Positions 50,676 through 61,261 of a stretch of DNA of 64,000 nucleotides are shown here, piece after piece. The notes under the pieces were generated by a model. It was not told the DNA's origin and searched no databases. It worked only from the letters and a program-made list of their open reading frames with translations. Position numbers and translations under genes: made by a program. Every line of letters begins with the position of its first letter. Positions within the stretch are counted from its first letter, which is position 1. Source of the stretch: Cordylochernes scorpioides (lineage: Eukaryota > Arthropoda > Arachnida > Pseudoscorpiones > Chernetidae); the NCBI GenBank assembly GCA_030710605.1, contig CP092863.1, positions 120,814,927-120,878,926 on the forward strand. The letters run 5' to 3'.

Positions 50676-51043
50676 AATAATAATTAATTAATTAATTAAT
50701 TTTAAACTAATAATTTACTTAACACTATCAACATTTATCAATAGTATGACATAACCTATAAACTCAGTTTCTCAACTTTTGTGTCAATCTAACAATTAAT
50801 CAATCAATCATAGTTTACGATAATGAAATATCAGTGTACAATTATTTACCTTTATTGTTGTAGTTGTTGTAAATGACGAATCTAAGCACTCTACATTTTC
50901 ACTACAGACACAGCTGACGATACTTTAACCACACGTGTGAACTTGTATTATGACGCTTTCTTGTTTTTCCAACGCCAAGAACGTTCGAGAAAGACAAAGA
51001 CAGAGACAAGCATGCGCCGATTCAATGCGCCTAATTCTCTAGC

Positions 51044-51069
51044 GCTGCGCGCGCAGCTGCGCGCGCAGC
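51044..51069. other. Perfect 26-bp GC palindrome
   Basis: Built of two GCTGCGCGCGCAGC-type halves, self-complementary over its whole length. It lies in a GC-rich island (51010-51110, with GTAACGTTACCGGGCGTTAC) inside AT-rich DNA. Could be a terminal hairpin of the same element as 49848-50395, or a promoter. Confidence 0.6.
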
Positions 51070-51119
51070 ACTCTCGTTCGGTGACTCATCGTAACGTTAC
51101 CGGGCGTTACACTTTTTCA

Positions 51120-51851
51120 TAAGTGACTCCCAGCCGCAACCTAATTTAAGACGTTGTCACGTCAAAAAAAACATGGATTAGAAGAACAAATTTCTGAACT
51201 CACAATTCACAGCTGTTATTTGGTGTTTCTGTTATACCTATTTTATGCAAATATTTCTGTAATCTAATATGTATATGTGAAACAAACTACCTCATTATCT
51301 AGTTAGTGAAAATAAAACCATTAACATTTTAACCTCTAGTTAAATAAATCCTTCCTACGTTTTAATTGAAATTAATTTTCTAAAAAGATTTGTATTTTTC
51401 TCTTCCCCTCAACAAAAAGGTTTTAAAACGAAATTAAATTTTAATTAGATTTTTAATATTTTTCTCTCTCTTTATATAGATATAATTTTTTTATTTATTT
51501 TATTTCGACTTAGAGCGTTATATGTCCCTCTAGGGACACTTACAATTTAAAGGTAAACTAAACATAAAAGAGAAAGATATTTGAAATATGTACAGGAATT
51601 AGTATGCAATTTAGTTAGATGAAAAGATAAAAATACAATTGATATATGTACAAAGGGTTGATATGCAAATTTAGTTTAATTAAATCAATTGTATAAAGTA
51701 GTGTATTTATATAGCTATAAAAAGCTATAGATATTATTTTAATTGCGATATAATAATATTTTCTTCTGAAAAAATAGTGCAATCCATATTTAAATATTTG
51801 TATAATAAAAATACATATTGGATTGATTATAAAATATTTATTTGCCAAAAT
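51120..51851. other. AT-rich stretch, no gene seen
   Basis: 51510-51545 (AGAGCGTTATATGTCCCTCTAG) resembles a retroelement 3' end, but there is no coding nearby. Confidence 0.45.
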
Positions 51852-52013
51852 ACATGCTAAAAGGTACAACTTCCTTAAGTTTTGTCCATGAGTATATATT
51901 GGTTATCTCGTGTGTCTTCAATAAAGGTCACTGTAATATATTTCAGAGTTATTGTCTCAATCCCGATATACATGCTGAAAGGTGCAACTTCCTTAAGTTT
52001 TGTCCATGAGTTT
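51852..52013 (+). repeat. 1.4 units of the 118-bp MITE/satellite
   Basis: ATGCTAAAAGGTACAACTTCC, TTAAGTTTTGTCCATGAG, one full unit and the terminal sequence again at 51990-52010. A small dimeric copy away from the array. Confidence 0.85.
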
Positions 52014-53340
52014 ATAAAAAAGTTGCATACATAGATAGCAAAGGTATGCAAATCCTCTACGTTAATCAATCCATGAAACTGTTCTCAGCCCTAACCGTTT
52101 TTCATCAGTTAAATAATGAAAACAAAAGTACAACAAAATACTAAATTTTTTCCATATACTAAAAACCCATTAAAATATGTCAAACAAAGCCCATTATAGA
52201 AACAAAAGAAAATATATTTAGACCATTAATTCTAACTAAACATAACAAAACAAAAACTTATTTTAAAATCATTAATCTTTGATGTGTACATCTTCATATT
52301 TTATACTTAAAATATTTTATTTATTTTTATTACATTATTAATATAAATTATTTTTTCTATTAAAAAAATAAACTAATAATTGTAGTTATTAGTCATCAAA
52401 ATCGGTTTTTATATAAATCTGGTTTTAAGTAATATGCATTAATATATAGACTTATTTTTTTTATATAAAAATGAACGTACAAACTAAATTTAAAAGTACT
52501 CGTAAGACAAAATATTGAATTCTATTGGCTCTCAGTTTTTTTTTTAAATAGATATTTCTATTTATTTATTTTGAGAAAGATAATGTATTACATAATAGAT
52601 TTTTATGCAAATAAATAATAATTAGGGCATATGTTCGAAAATTAACAATTATTTTAGAAAAAATAACTTGTTCCTTTTAAATATCCGTTTAGATTTGAAT
52701 TTTTTTTTTTAAATCGTCTGCCAATTTTTTAAAATTCGTCTGCCCATTTTTAAAAATTTCGTCTGCCAATTTTTTTTTAAATTCGATTTAAGAGAAATTA
52801 AATGTATTACTAATCTTTAGTAATTAAGAATTAATCCACGTGAATCCGTGTGGACTTATATTTAAGTCTTTTTTCTAATGTTTTTTTATACACACCGAGA
52901 GCCTTAAAAACATTTAGGCCTAATTTAATTTTTGAAGGAAGAGAAATAATTAAAACAAATATAGGGAAATTATCTTACAACTCTCTCGTTGCTAAAATTA
53001 TAAAAAATACTTATTTTTATCCTCTGTCTGTTGATTAAATTATGTCTTTTTTTTTAAATTTCCATTTCAATTCCTGATAGATTTGAAATTTAATTTCGTT
53101 TCCGTTTCTTTTAATTGAATGTTCTTTTTTTCCATTTTTTTTAAGGAGAGGTGAAAAATACACGGCAAAAATATTTTTTTTTTAAATCATTCATACAATT
53201 TTAAGACTTATTTTCCGTCCTACAAATTTTTCTACAAAAATGATTTTATTTTGTTTCTTTTTTTATTTATTTATATCGAACATTATTTACACATTTAAAG
53301 AGAATTAGCATTCTAAACAATATCTTAGATAATAAAAAAA
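52014..53340. other. Very AT-rich stretch, no gene
   Basis: Three close repeats of CGTCTGCCAATTTTT type near 52718-52785. No supported frames. Confidence 0.55.
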
Positions 53341-53344
53341 GACC

Positions 53345-53880
53345 TATATTGGATTAAATAAAAGATATTATTTAACCAATATTTCAGTTGGCCAAACGCC
53401 CAACCTTTATCAAAGCATTACATTTTTGTATACACAAACTCAGCGCCTGCATAGTGTTATAAAATCACAGTTGAAATCATTTAAAATACAAAGTAGTTGA
53501 GGTAAATTTGTGCTTTAATTTTTTTTATAAAAGTTACAATCAGAATAACTTAAATATCTTAAATATTAAAGGCGAAAAAAAAAATGAAGTCTATCCTATA
53601 TTTCAAAATATTTGTATTAAGTACATAAAAATATATATACCATCAACTTTTATAATAATTTTTTAATTCCCAAATTTCCCCCACCTACTTTGTATTTTCA
53701 AAATTATTTCAACTGTGATATTATAACACTATGCGGCGCTGAGTTTGTATATACAAAAATGTAATGCCTCGATAAAGGTTGACGTTCAGCCAGCCGAAAT
53801 ATTGGCAAATAAATCTTTTATTTCAATCCAATATATACCTTTTTATTATCTAATAATTTAAATATGGATTGCTCTATTTT
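53345..53880. mobile_element. Inverted element of UUGAUAA...GAAA family
   Basis: Arms about 53345-53500 and 53690-53880 with CAGCGCC...GTGTTATAA, flanking about 190 bp. Right arm: TGCCTCGATAAAGGTTGACG, TTCAGCC, GAAATATTGGCA. Left arm inverted: TTGATAAAGGTTGGGCG. Ends carry ATGGATTGCTCTATTTTCA. Confidence 0.7.
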
Positions 53881-54279
53881 CAAAAAAAATAATCTTATAT
53901 ATATGTTCCTAGAAAGGCACCTCTCCCTTTAATTACGCATAAGAACGAATTATTATGATCATCACCTTTTTAAAAACTTTACGCATTAATAGTTTATATT
54001 TTTGACAACAGATGGCGCGTTTATAAATTGTAAATAACTTTTTAAACATATCGAAGCAAATTACGTTGATGAACGAAATTGTCACAATTTCAGAAAAATG
54101 AAAAAAATCGATATATTGACATTTTAAAAAAAATAAAATGTGATATAAGTTGTTGCATAACATGGTTGAAGCCATGCATCTCCATTTATTCATTATATAA
54201 CTTCAATAATTTTCTAATTAATTTTAAATATTAATTAATTTTAACAGATTATGTAGCAAATAGTCATTATATATTGTTT
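53881..54279. other. No gene seen
   Basis: AT-rich; contains GATGGCGCG near 54012 as seen beside other hairpin MITEs. Confidence 0.45.
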
Positions 54280-54281
54280 TT

Positions 54282-54427
54282 TCGAAACTATTATAGACGT
54301 TTATGATTCTTTTGAATATTAAACAATTTCTACTGTCCTTATTGGAATTGTAGTAAATCTATTGCAGTAAGGACAGTAGAAATCGTTTAATTTTCAAAAG
54401 AATTATACACGTCTATAATAGTTTCGA
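54282..54427. mobile_element. Short hairpin-MITE derivative, arms only
   Basis: Inverted ends CGAAACTATTATAGACG and TACTGTCCTTATTG/CAGTAAGGACAGTAG face each other with about 14 bp between; the central hairpin block is deleted. Confidence 0.75.
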
Positions 54428-54479
54428 AATTTAATAACGCTAATGCATCATAATATATTGATTTATTTACCTTTTTTTT

Positions 54480-54850
54480 CTATTGTAGAACTTTTATATA
54501 ATACTCGATTTGTTACAAACCACGGAAATTTCAAAAGTTTTTTAAATAGAATAAAGGCAGTGGAGGATTCAAGTTGCTTTTTTTTGGTATTGAGGAACAA
54601 ACCTCAAGACATCTACAGATCGATTGCCTAGCATTTCAAGATTATAGAATGAAGAATGAACTAGTTGTTTGTGAACTTAACGATTTGATTTCCGATAAAA
54701 AATCATATTTAAAGCTTCAATTCATTTTGTAAATACATTCTAAACTTTCTACAAAATCTGGATCTCTAATGTTTTTATGCGTTGAATAATGTAAATAACT
54801 TATGTAAATAACCTTTTCTCCTTGTTTGGCGCAAGTATCCCTTGCGGGAT
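54480..54850 (+). pseudogene. LINE C-terminal relic
   Basis: Frame 54443-54631 contains RFVTNHGNFKSFLNRIKA, followed after frame changes by CISRL and acidic/basic residues. The pattern TxHGxFxxFLxR is found after the reverse transcriptase of several LINE clades. GGCGCAAGTATCCCTTGCGG at 54829 may be the 3' end. Confidence 0.5.
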
Positions 54851-54879
54851 ATAGCTCTTTGGAAAAAAATAATTGTAAT

Positions 54880-55215
54880 TATAGAACGACATTTGAAAAT
54901 ATCCCGCATGTGTTTCTTTTGAAAGAAAATTCGAAACTTATTTCAAGGAGAAATAACGATTATTTCTAACCTTAGGGATGAAGTATGAAAGGATGAATTG
55001 TGAAGGGTAATGATAAACGGAAAAATAAAATTTCCATCCCTGGACACTTTTTATTTTTCCGTTTATCATCACTCTTCACAATTCATCCTTTCATACCTCA
55101 TCCCTAAGGTTGGAAATAATCGTTATTTCTCCTTGAAATAAATTTCGATTTTTCGTTCAAAAGAAACACGGGCAGGATAATTTTCAAATGTCGTTCTACA
55201 ATCATAAGCCGCATT
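54880..55215. mobile_element. Palindromic retroposon-like element, long-arm copy
   Basis: Arms of about 155 bp (54885-55040 and 55055-55212): GAACGACATTTGAAAAT, CCCGCATGTGTTTC, ACCTTAGGGATGAAGTATG, AATGATAAACGG. Centre TTTCCATCCCTGGACAC. Confidence 0.8.
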
Positions 55216-55270
55216 AAAAAAATGTATATGTTTCATCGTTTGAAGATATTTATATGTAGAAAATATATCG

Positions 55271-55588
55271 TTAAATATATAGATAACTCCTTTTTTTTAC
55301 TGAATCCAATTCCGAACAAAAGAAGAATTGATGGGATATGTAAATAGGAAATATCATTTGGAACATGTTTGAACATTGGGATCTTTGTTTTTCATTCTGA
55401 GAACCTGCTCCAGTTCCTTGACACGTCGGATAGATTTGAGGATAGATTGAATGGATTTCTTCTTGAAGGGACCAGCTGTTACTGCGGTTATCTTCCTGTA
55501 GATGGCGGTAGATGTCAGTACTCGGCAGCTTCCATTCTGCAATACCCCAATTGCATACTAGGACAACTAACCCTATGTATATCCACAT
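55271..55588 (-). CDS. Possible secreted-protein exon, unrecognised
   Basis: ATG 55588 gives WIYIGLVVLVCNWGIA, a plausible signal peptide, in a frame open to 55271. A second frame over 55542-55354 gives KKKSIQSILKSIRRVKELEQ and then RMKNKDPN, which also looks protein-like. The block is GC-richer than its surroundings. It may be one exon with a frameshift, or a small gene. No family recognised. Confidence 0.25.
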   Translation of the reverse strand: MWIYIGLVVLVCNWGIAEWKLPSTDIYRHLQEDNRSNSWSLQEEIHSIYPQIYPTCQGTGAGSQNEKQRSQCSNMFQMIFPIYISHQFFFCSELDSVKKRSYLYI

Positions 55589-55744
55589 CTTTGTTGTCTC
55601 TATAGGATTGCTAAGATACTCTTTTTCTACCAATATCTTTTTGTCTTTTTTTATTTTTCAAAGGTGATTGAGTTTATTTCTCAAAAATGATCCGGCAAAA
55701 CAAGAAAAAATACTATTAATACAAAGCAATAACGCGCCATCTAT

Positions 55745-56080
55745 ACATAACAAATGAAGATATTAAGACGCGAATGTTTCTTTTGACAAATAAATCAAAC
55801 TTCTACTGTCCTTGCTGCGATGAAAAAAATATTGTGAGAGCTTGGCTCAGCAGTTGTGAATCCTCCCAGAGGTTTCGCCATTTTTTTTTAATCCACCAGA
55901 CCGCTTCTTTAGAGATCTAATACTGTATTGGTTCATTCTGCTTTTATATGTTACACTGAAGGGTGGAATCTTAGAAATGGTATTTAAGTAAACTATGGAC
56001 ATAAGCTTATAGGACAGTAGAATTACATATAAATATTTACATCGAGCAATGCTCTTCCACAAACAATAAGTACATAGCTA
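55745..56080 (-). mobile_element. Hairpin MITE, diverged copy
   Basis: Minus strand: GGCGAAACC, GGGAGGATTCACAACTGCTG, AGCCAAGC; CTGATGA has become CTGCTGA. Flanked by TTCTACTGTCCTTGCTGC. Confidence 0.65.
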
Positions 56081-56239
56081 TTACTATATGTAAATAAGTG
56101 ATTGAAACCAATGGAAAGAACTGGTTATAAATTGCAAGATTGAGATATTGACTAAATTGTAAAAACAATTGGGTTTTTTTGAAGAAATGAATTGTTATAT
56201 ATATACAGCGTTATAGTTTCATTAAAGTTATATAAATAT

Positions 56240-56455
56240 ATCATGATACATTAGCGCGCCATCTGTTATGAAAATTCGAAACTATTATAGACGTGTATGA
56301 TTCTTTTTGAAATTAAATAATTTCTACTGCCCTTACTGCAATGGAAAAATTAAAGGGAGGGCCTGGCTCAACAGTGGTGAACCCTCCCAGCGGTTTCGCC
56401 AGTTTAAATTTTGATAACAGATGGCGCGCTAGTGCATCATACACAATAGTTATCA
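56240..56455 (-). mobile_element. Hairpin MITE copy
   Basis: Minus strand: CTGGCGAAACC, hairpin GGGAGGG/CCCTCCC (56382-56388 and 56355-56361), loop CACTGTTGAGCC. GATGGCGCGC on both sides. Confidence 0.75.
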
Positions 56456-56639
56456 TAATGAAGAATGTATCTGGACAATACTGATGCTTGCTGGAGTCAA
56501 GTGGAGTTGACTGAGGTGGAAATGGAGGAAGATGGCTGGAGTTGTCTGTTGGCTTGGAATGAATGATGGTTTTTTGTCCATCGCGCATTGCGCTTTTTAA
56601 CTAGTGACAACTTTTGAGACAACTTAATAAATGATTTTT
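56456..56639. other. Unassigned GC-richer patch
   Basis: 56490-56590 (GGAGTCAAGTGGAGTTGACTG) has a mixed composition; no frame recognised. Confidence 0.35.
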
Positions 56640-56945
56640 TATTTGCTCATCCCTAGTACACGTGGTACAGGCCATGATAATCATGGTGGGTAGAGGTAGG
56701 GCGACTGCTTTTACTGTACGTACACCACATGTCCACACATGTAAAAAGCAGTTCGACTTTGCAATTACAAATGTGCCAGTGCCCCGTTTGATTACTTTCA
56801 TTCGATCGTGGGGTTAGACTTTTGCAAGAATCGGGGGCCATTGGAGCATTTTTTTTTAGTCAGAAAAAATGTGCCCAATGTGGGAATCGAACCCGGGTCG
56901 TAGCGGTCGAAAACCAACGGTTTAAACCATCCTTCCACTGACCCC
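56640..56945 (-). repeat. tRNA-derived SINE, full-length copy
   Basis: Head at 56945 (GGGGGTCAGTGGAAGGATGG), B box GGGTTCGATTCCC (56882-56894), linker with TTTTTTCTGAC, body, and CATGATTATCATGGCC at the 3' end followed by an AAATAAAA-type tail. The best full copy in the window. Confidence 0.8.
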
Positions 56946-57059
56946 CTATAAATGATACAATAAATTATACAGTAATAGAGCTCTTAAGAAGCGGTTAAGG
57001 CGCGTTATTGCTTTGTATTAATTTATATCTAACTGCCTTGTACTTATTGTTTATGGAAG

Positions 57060-57375
57060 AGCATTCCTCGATGCAAATATTTATATGTAATTCTACTGTC
57101 CTAAAAGCTTATGTCCATAGTTTACTTAAATACCATTTCTAAGATTCCATCCTTCAGTGTAGCATATAAAAGCAGAATGAATGATCCAATACAATATTGG
57201 AGCTCTAAAGAAGCGGTCTGGTAGATTAAAAAAATTGGCGAAACTGCTGTGAGAGTTCACCACTGATGATCCAAGCCTTCCCAATATATTTTCATCTCAG
57301 TAAGGACAGTAGAAGTTTGATTTATTTGTGAAAAGAAACACTCGTTTCTTAATATCTTCATTCGTTATATATAGA
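57060..57375 (+). mobile_element. Hairpin MITE copy with compensated stem
   Basis: TTGGCGAAACTGCTGTGAGA, then GTTCACCACTGATGATCC. The GAAACC...GGTTC of other copies is GAAACT...AGTTC here, a paired change. Inverted partner fragment at 55980-56080. Confidence 0.7.
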
Positions 57376-57402
57376 TGGTGCGTTATTGCCTTGTATTAAA
57401 TA

Positions 57403-57676
57403 CACCTATCCCCCGATTTACACGGTACTTGTTTTACACGATGTCGCTTTTACACGATGTTCCAAATAAGTTTTTTTGTTTTGTTTTTATCGCACTATAC
57501 TAAATGCTACTGTGATTGAACACATGCGCTGTGTACACATCTCACGAGGAATCCCGAGCTTATATGCTGACTACATATTTTAACCTGTCAATGCATTTTA
57601 TTTCTGTGTACACCTATCCCCCGATTTGCACGTTTTTCTCAGGAACGTATCTACCGTGTAAATCGGGGGATAGGTG
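57403..57676 (-). mobile_element. MITE, CACCTATCCCCC family, copy 3
   Basis: TA-flanked (57401-57402 and 57677-57678), 274 bp, reverse orientation relative to 12898-13178. Two CCCCCGATTT blocks near the right end correspond to the internal end copy. Confidence 0.88.
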
Positions 57677-57785
57677 TAAATGTTGTTAATATTATTGTCC
57701 TTTCGGTAAAATTATAAATAAAAGACAAATGATAAAAAATGAGTCACAACACCAGGTTTGACAAATTCTGACAAAAATCCAACAA

Positions 57786-57830
57786 CCTGTATACCGTGGT
57801 TTCGATCTAATGACCCTTATCAGTACAGGG
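57786..57830 (-). ncRNA. Hammerhead motif, G8 changed to A
   Basis: Minus strand: CCCTGTA, CTGATAA, stem II GGTC-ATTA-GATC, GAAA, stem III ACC-AC-GGT, A, then TACAGG. Stem I (CCTGTA/TACAGG) and stem III pair perfectly. The single departure is G8 to A, a catalytic position. Confidence 0.75.
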
Positions 57831-57897
57831 ACGGCTTTGTGGTAAATTTGACTGATTCCATAACTCCTCTCGTAGGATGTTAGGAAGTCGAAGCCGT

Positions 57898-57942
57898 CCC
57901 TGTACTGATGAGGGCCATTAGCCCAAAACCATGTTATACAGG
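57898..57942 (+). ncRNA. Hammerhead motif, G12 changed to A
   Basis: CCTGTA, CTGATGA, stem II GGGC-CATTA-GCCC, AAAA (G12 lost), CCATGTTA, TACAGG. Complementary to its partner: here the 5' core is intact and the 3' core is damaged. Confidence 0.75.
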
Positions 57943-57965
57943 TTGTTGGTTGTTTGTCTGAATTT

Positions 57966-59279
57966 GTCACAACTGGTGTTGTAACTCATTCTTTTATCAC
58001 TACTAGTAAAGTTTTCATTAGGTTATTATACATAATACATCGTTCGAATGCATTTTTAAAGGGAGAGGTGCCTCTTTTGGTACATGAATACCATCCTCCC
58101 GTAACTTTATATTGTCAAGTAGCTCCATCCAGATGGGACAACTGTCAATCATCCCTGGACCCCGGGGGGGGCTTCTGGGAAGCTGATCTGTAAATAAGGA
58201 AAACGGGACGGTGGCTAACGCCGGTCATTAGAATTAACTTTGACTTGGGGTAAGTTGTACTCTTTCCCTCTCCCTATAAATACCCTTTATAATAAATTAA
58301 TTATCCCCAAACTTGCCTTTGCTTTATTTATCTCCGCGAAAATATTGATATATATATGTCATAATTTGCCTAATGCCCATTATTTTCGCCATAATTAATA
58401 TGTTAAAATGTAAATACAGATTCACCCATCTATAAATCTGTACAAAATAAATGTGGGAGCCAGCGGGCGAATGCTACGGCACACCGCCGCGTGAGCGCGC
58501 TCACGAGTGTGGAACAAGTTCTTTTTCGAAGTTTACATGTATAACGGCTGGGCCCTTCCATTCGACCACGATAGATACGACATATATATATATTGTACTT
58601 GGTTTCTCTATAGTTACTTTTGCGCATATAAATAACGACCATTATGATTTATTATTATAAAATATTGGAAAATCAATCTTGTCGGTAGCAAACTGATTGG
58701 GTTTTTTTTTATTGAATATTCAGACCAATAAAAAGTTATCTAGCATTATATTTTTATCTTCAAATTATATAATAGAGGGTAAAATAGAAATATATTTTTT
58801 TACTATAATATATTGCATTTTCAGACAGTTTTAAAATTTTTATAAATTGGTTTGATAATAATCTGTCATTTTTGTATTTCTTCGTTTATTTCCCTTCCCT
58901 TTTTTAAATAAGTGTATTTCTCTTCTTCTTCAATGAAAATATAAATTTATTTTTTGACCAGAATGAAAAAAAAATCGATTTTGATCAAACTTAGAAGAAT
59001 TCCTTTAATAAATTTTCAGATCACTTTTCAAAACTTCCTGGAGCCCTTCATCAATTCTAAACCTCATTCTTCGCTTAAATAATGATTTTTTTTTTCCTTC
59101 CAAGTTTTGAAATTTATATTTCCACTTCTTTTTAAAAAATAGTTTACCAGGGTGTTGTTGCTGAATTGTTGTTAACTCTTGTTTGTCGTTTTCCTTTGCA
59201 TTCTTTTACGTCTTTTTTCAATATGCAATTATGTAATATATATGCATATATAATATTGGACTCAAATTTATTTTCATAC
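57966..59279. other. Mostly noncoding; GC islands at 58130 and 58460
   Basis: 58170-58184 has a G run; 58491-58506 is a perfect 16-bp palindrome CGTGAGCGCGCTCACG. The block 58440-58560 is GC-rich with short frames on both strands; no domain identified. 58660-59160 is very AT-rich. Confidence 0.4.
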
Positions 59280-59369
59280 ATAAGCGCGCCATCTGTTGTG
59301 AGAAATTTAAACTGCTTTTTGACGCTTATGATTCTTTTTTTTTTAATTAAAACAACTTTCTAACTGCCC

Positions 59370-59677
59370 ATTCCTACATGAAAAGAGACTGGAAATTCGC
59401 GAAATTTCGGGGCAAACCCACTACAATGTACAACATGTATATAAAATCTTCACTACTCCCCTGCTGGATAAAACATTTGTTTATAAATATTTTAAATATT
59501 TCAAAGCGATTGATAAAATGAGGGAAGAAGTGCTCAACTCCACAGACAACGGCTGATTGCTCCCCCTCCCCTCTCTAAATTGCTTTTCCTCCTCACTCAT
59601 TTACATATATAACCGTTATGGGGAATCCCCTTGTAAGACAATAGTGTCTTAATAAAGGTTTTTTGTTGTTGTTGTTG
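59370..59677 (+). mobile_element. 5'-truncated LINE with 13-bp target duplication
   Basis: TTTCTAACTGCCC flanks it (59357-59369 and 59678-59690). It has 62 codons of ORF2 C-terminus (59371-59556, FLHEKRLEIREISG, HVYKIFTTPLLDKTF), then a 3' UTR and a TTG-repeat tail (59664-59677). Flanking duplication, 5' truncation and tail all indicate target-primed reverse transcription. Confidence 0.85.
59371..59556 (+). pseudogene. LINE ORF2 C-terminal fragment
   Basis: Open from the insertion point to TGA 59554-59556. The sequence gives HEKRLEIREISGQTHYNV and then KAIDKMREEVLN. No catalytic motif remains; the assignment rests on the insertion structure. Confidence 0.6.
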
Positions 59678-60289
59678 TTTCTAACTGCCCTTATTGTAAT
59701 GATAAAATAATGGGAGGGGCCTGGCTCATCATTGGTGAACCCTTACAGCGGTTTCGCCAGTTTAATCTACCATACCGCTGTAATATTGCATTTGGTTGTT
59801 TTCCTTTTATACTGATACTAAAGTTGGACTCTTGAAAAAGGTATTTTAAAATAAACTATGGACATAAAGCGTTCAGTAGTATCCGTACAAAAGGATAACA
59901 GCCATATGCAATATTACAACGGTATGGTAGATTGAACTGACGAAACCGCTGGAGGGGTCACCACTGATGAGCCAGGCCTTTCCATTATTTTATCATTTCA
60001 GTAATTGTTTTAATTATCAAAAAAGATTCATACACGAAATAATTAGAATATATTTCATTCTCAAAATATTACATTTGATGGACATTCTGAGTCAAAAATA
60101 TATAAAAGTTACGGTGTACATATTTCAAGATACTATTTATAATTACTATAGGCAAAATTTGACATCAAATGTGTAATTTGCGTGCTTCCCAATGTTTAAC
60201 TATATTGATTTTACGATGATTTGTATATAATTTCATATTTACCCCGGAATTATCCTGATTGGTGGATATGGCGTATCTTTGAAACTGTT

Positions 60290-60664
60290 AAATAAATAAA
60301 TAAAAATATAAAAGTTTTTATTTTATTTATTGTTACAAAAGCACGAAGTCCAAAGGACTATTGTGCTGTGCTAGTATTATTTACATATATATGATTAATT
60401 ATTTACACGATGGATTAGTAGTGTTTTGTAAATTATTGTACAAATAGTTCTAAACTTAACAAAGTTCTCATAAGATAGAGTATATACACAAAGAGAATTT
60501 GGTAATGCTTCAAAGTATCTACATACAATTTGATTAGTCAGAGGGCAAGTTAAAGGAAGATGCTCTGGGGATTCAACATCTAAGCGGCATTCACATGTTG
60601 GATCATTGATAACATTCAGTTTGAATAGTTGATGCATCCATGTATTTTTACAGAACTTATACAA
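60290..60664 (-). pseudogene. LINE ORF2 C-terminus and 3' UTR
   Basis: Minus frame 60664-60395: WMHQLFKLNVINDPTCECR, then ESPEHLPLTCPLTNQI. The pattern L...DP.C.C...ES.EHL...CP is typical of LINE C-termini. The 3' UTR runs to about 60290 with AATAAATAAA and a T-rich end. Confidence 0.6.
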
Positions 60665-60779
60665 TAAAACTATAATTGTGCCTATGTCGTAATAGCTCCT
60701 CTGAAACAGTAAATATAGTGTGTACGTGATATATAAATGGTCATTGTGGATATTGTAGTAGGGGTTTGGTGCAAGAGAT

Positions 60780-60850
60780 ATAAACTGTCCATTTTTGACA
60801 GTCTAGACCCGGGATCAAATCCCGCATTAGACACTTTTTTTTTCTAAACA
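60780..60850 (+). repeat. SINE head fragment
   Basis: ACAGTCTAGACCCGGGATC, AAATCCCGCATTAGACAC, then a T run: B box region and linker of the tRNA-derived SINE without body. Confidence 0.5.
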
Positions 60851-60939
60851 AAAAAAAATATTTTCACATTGTGTCGCGGTCTCACGCAATTCTGGCCTTA
60901 ACTACCCGTTTCATGATTTTTCAAGATGCCTGAAGGACT

Positions 60940-61165
60940 AGTTCTTGGTCGTTGAGGTACAGCTTACACCACGCTGATGAGGGCCAACAGCCCGAAACGC
61001 GTACGTGGTTAGCTTTTTTTTTTATTAATCAAGAATGGGTAATTGGCCAATTCTTGGAATAATTAGAAATCAACGAGAATAGTTGATATTTATTCCGATA
61101 GATGGCGCAAGCCATAAGCAACTTTCAGTTGCACGATAAGGAGATGCCTTTTTCATAAATAAAAA
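60940..61165 (+). mobile_element. H1 hammerhead element, variant a, right half
   Basis: TTGGTCGTTGAGGTACAGC, hammerhead, then the full right arm to GGAGATGCCTTTTTC. The left arm is missing. Confidence 0.7.
60967..61010 (+). ncRNA. Type I hammerhead ribozyme motif, intact core
   Basis: CACCACG (60967-60973), CTGATGA (60974-60980), stem II GGGC-CAACA-GCCC, GAAA (60994-60997), C-GCG, GTA, predicted cleavage after 61003, CGTGGTT (61004-61010). All core bases match; stem I has six pairs. Confidence 0.8.
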
Positions 61166-61261
61166 AATAATTGCTTCAATGTCCCCGATTATTGTAAAAG
61201 TCCAAAATCTACCAGTGATTGCAGGCAACCTAGCGGGGCTCTGTCACACTTGTAAGTTCAA

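Larger units (their letters stand above)
57765..57965. mobile_element. Inverted pair of hammerhead motifs (family H2)
   Basis: Arms 57765-57836 and 57888-57965 are inverted copies joined by about 50 bp. Each carries one hammerhead (57786-57830 minus, 57898-57942 plus). No coding. Confidence 0.75.
59280..60045. mobile_element. Inverted pair of hairpin MITEs, left one hit by a LINE
   Basis: Left copy 59280-59369 plus 59678-59850 (minus), right copy 59855-60045 (plus). Minus: CTGGCGAAACC, TAAGGGTTCACCAATGATGA. Plus: ACGAAACC near 59941, GGAGGGGTCACCACTGATGA. A LINE fragment (59370-59677) interrupts the left copy. Confidence 0.75.

Noticed and set aside
51480-51545. LINE insertion
   Set aside because: Only a 3'-end-like sequence; no coding, tail or target duplication could be shown.
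56870-56945. tRNA gene
   Set aside because: A and B boxes are present, but there is no full cloverleaf and the sequence continues into a conserved SINE body found in many copies.
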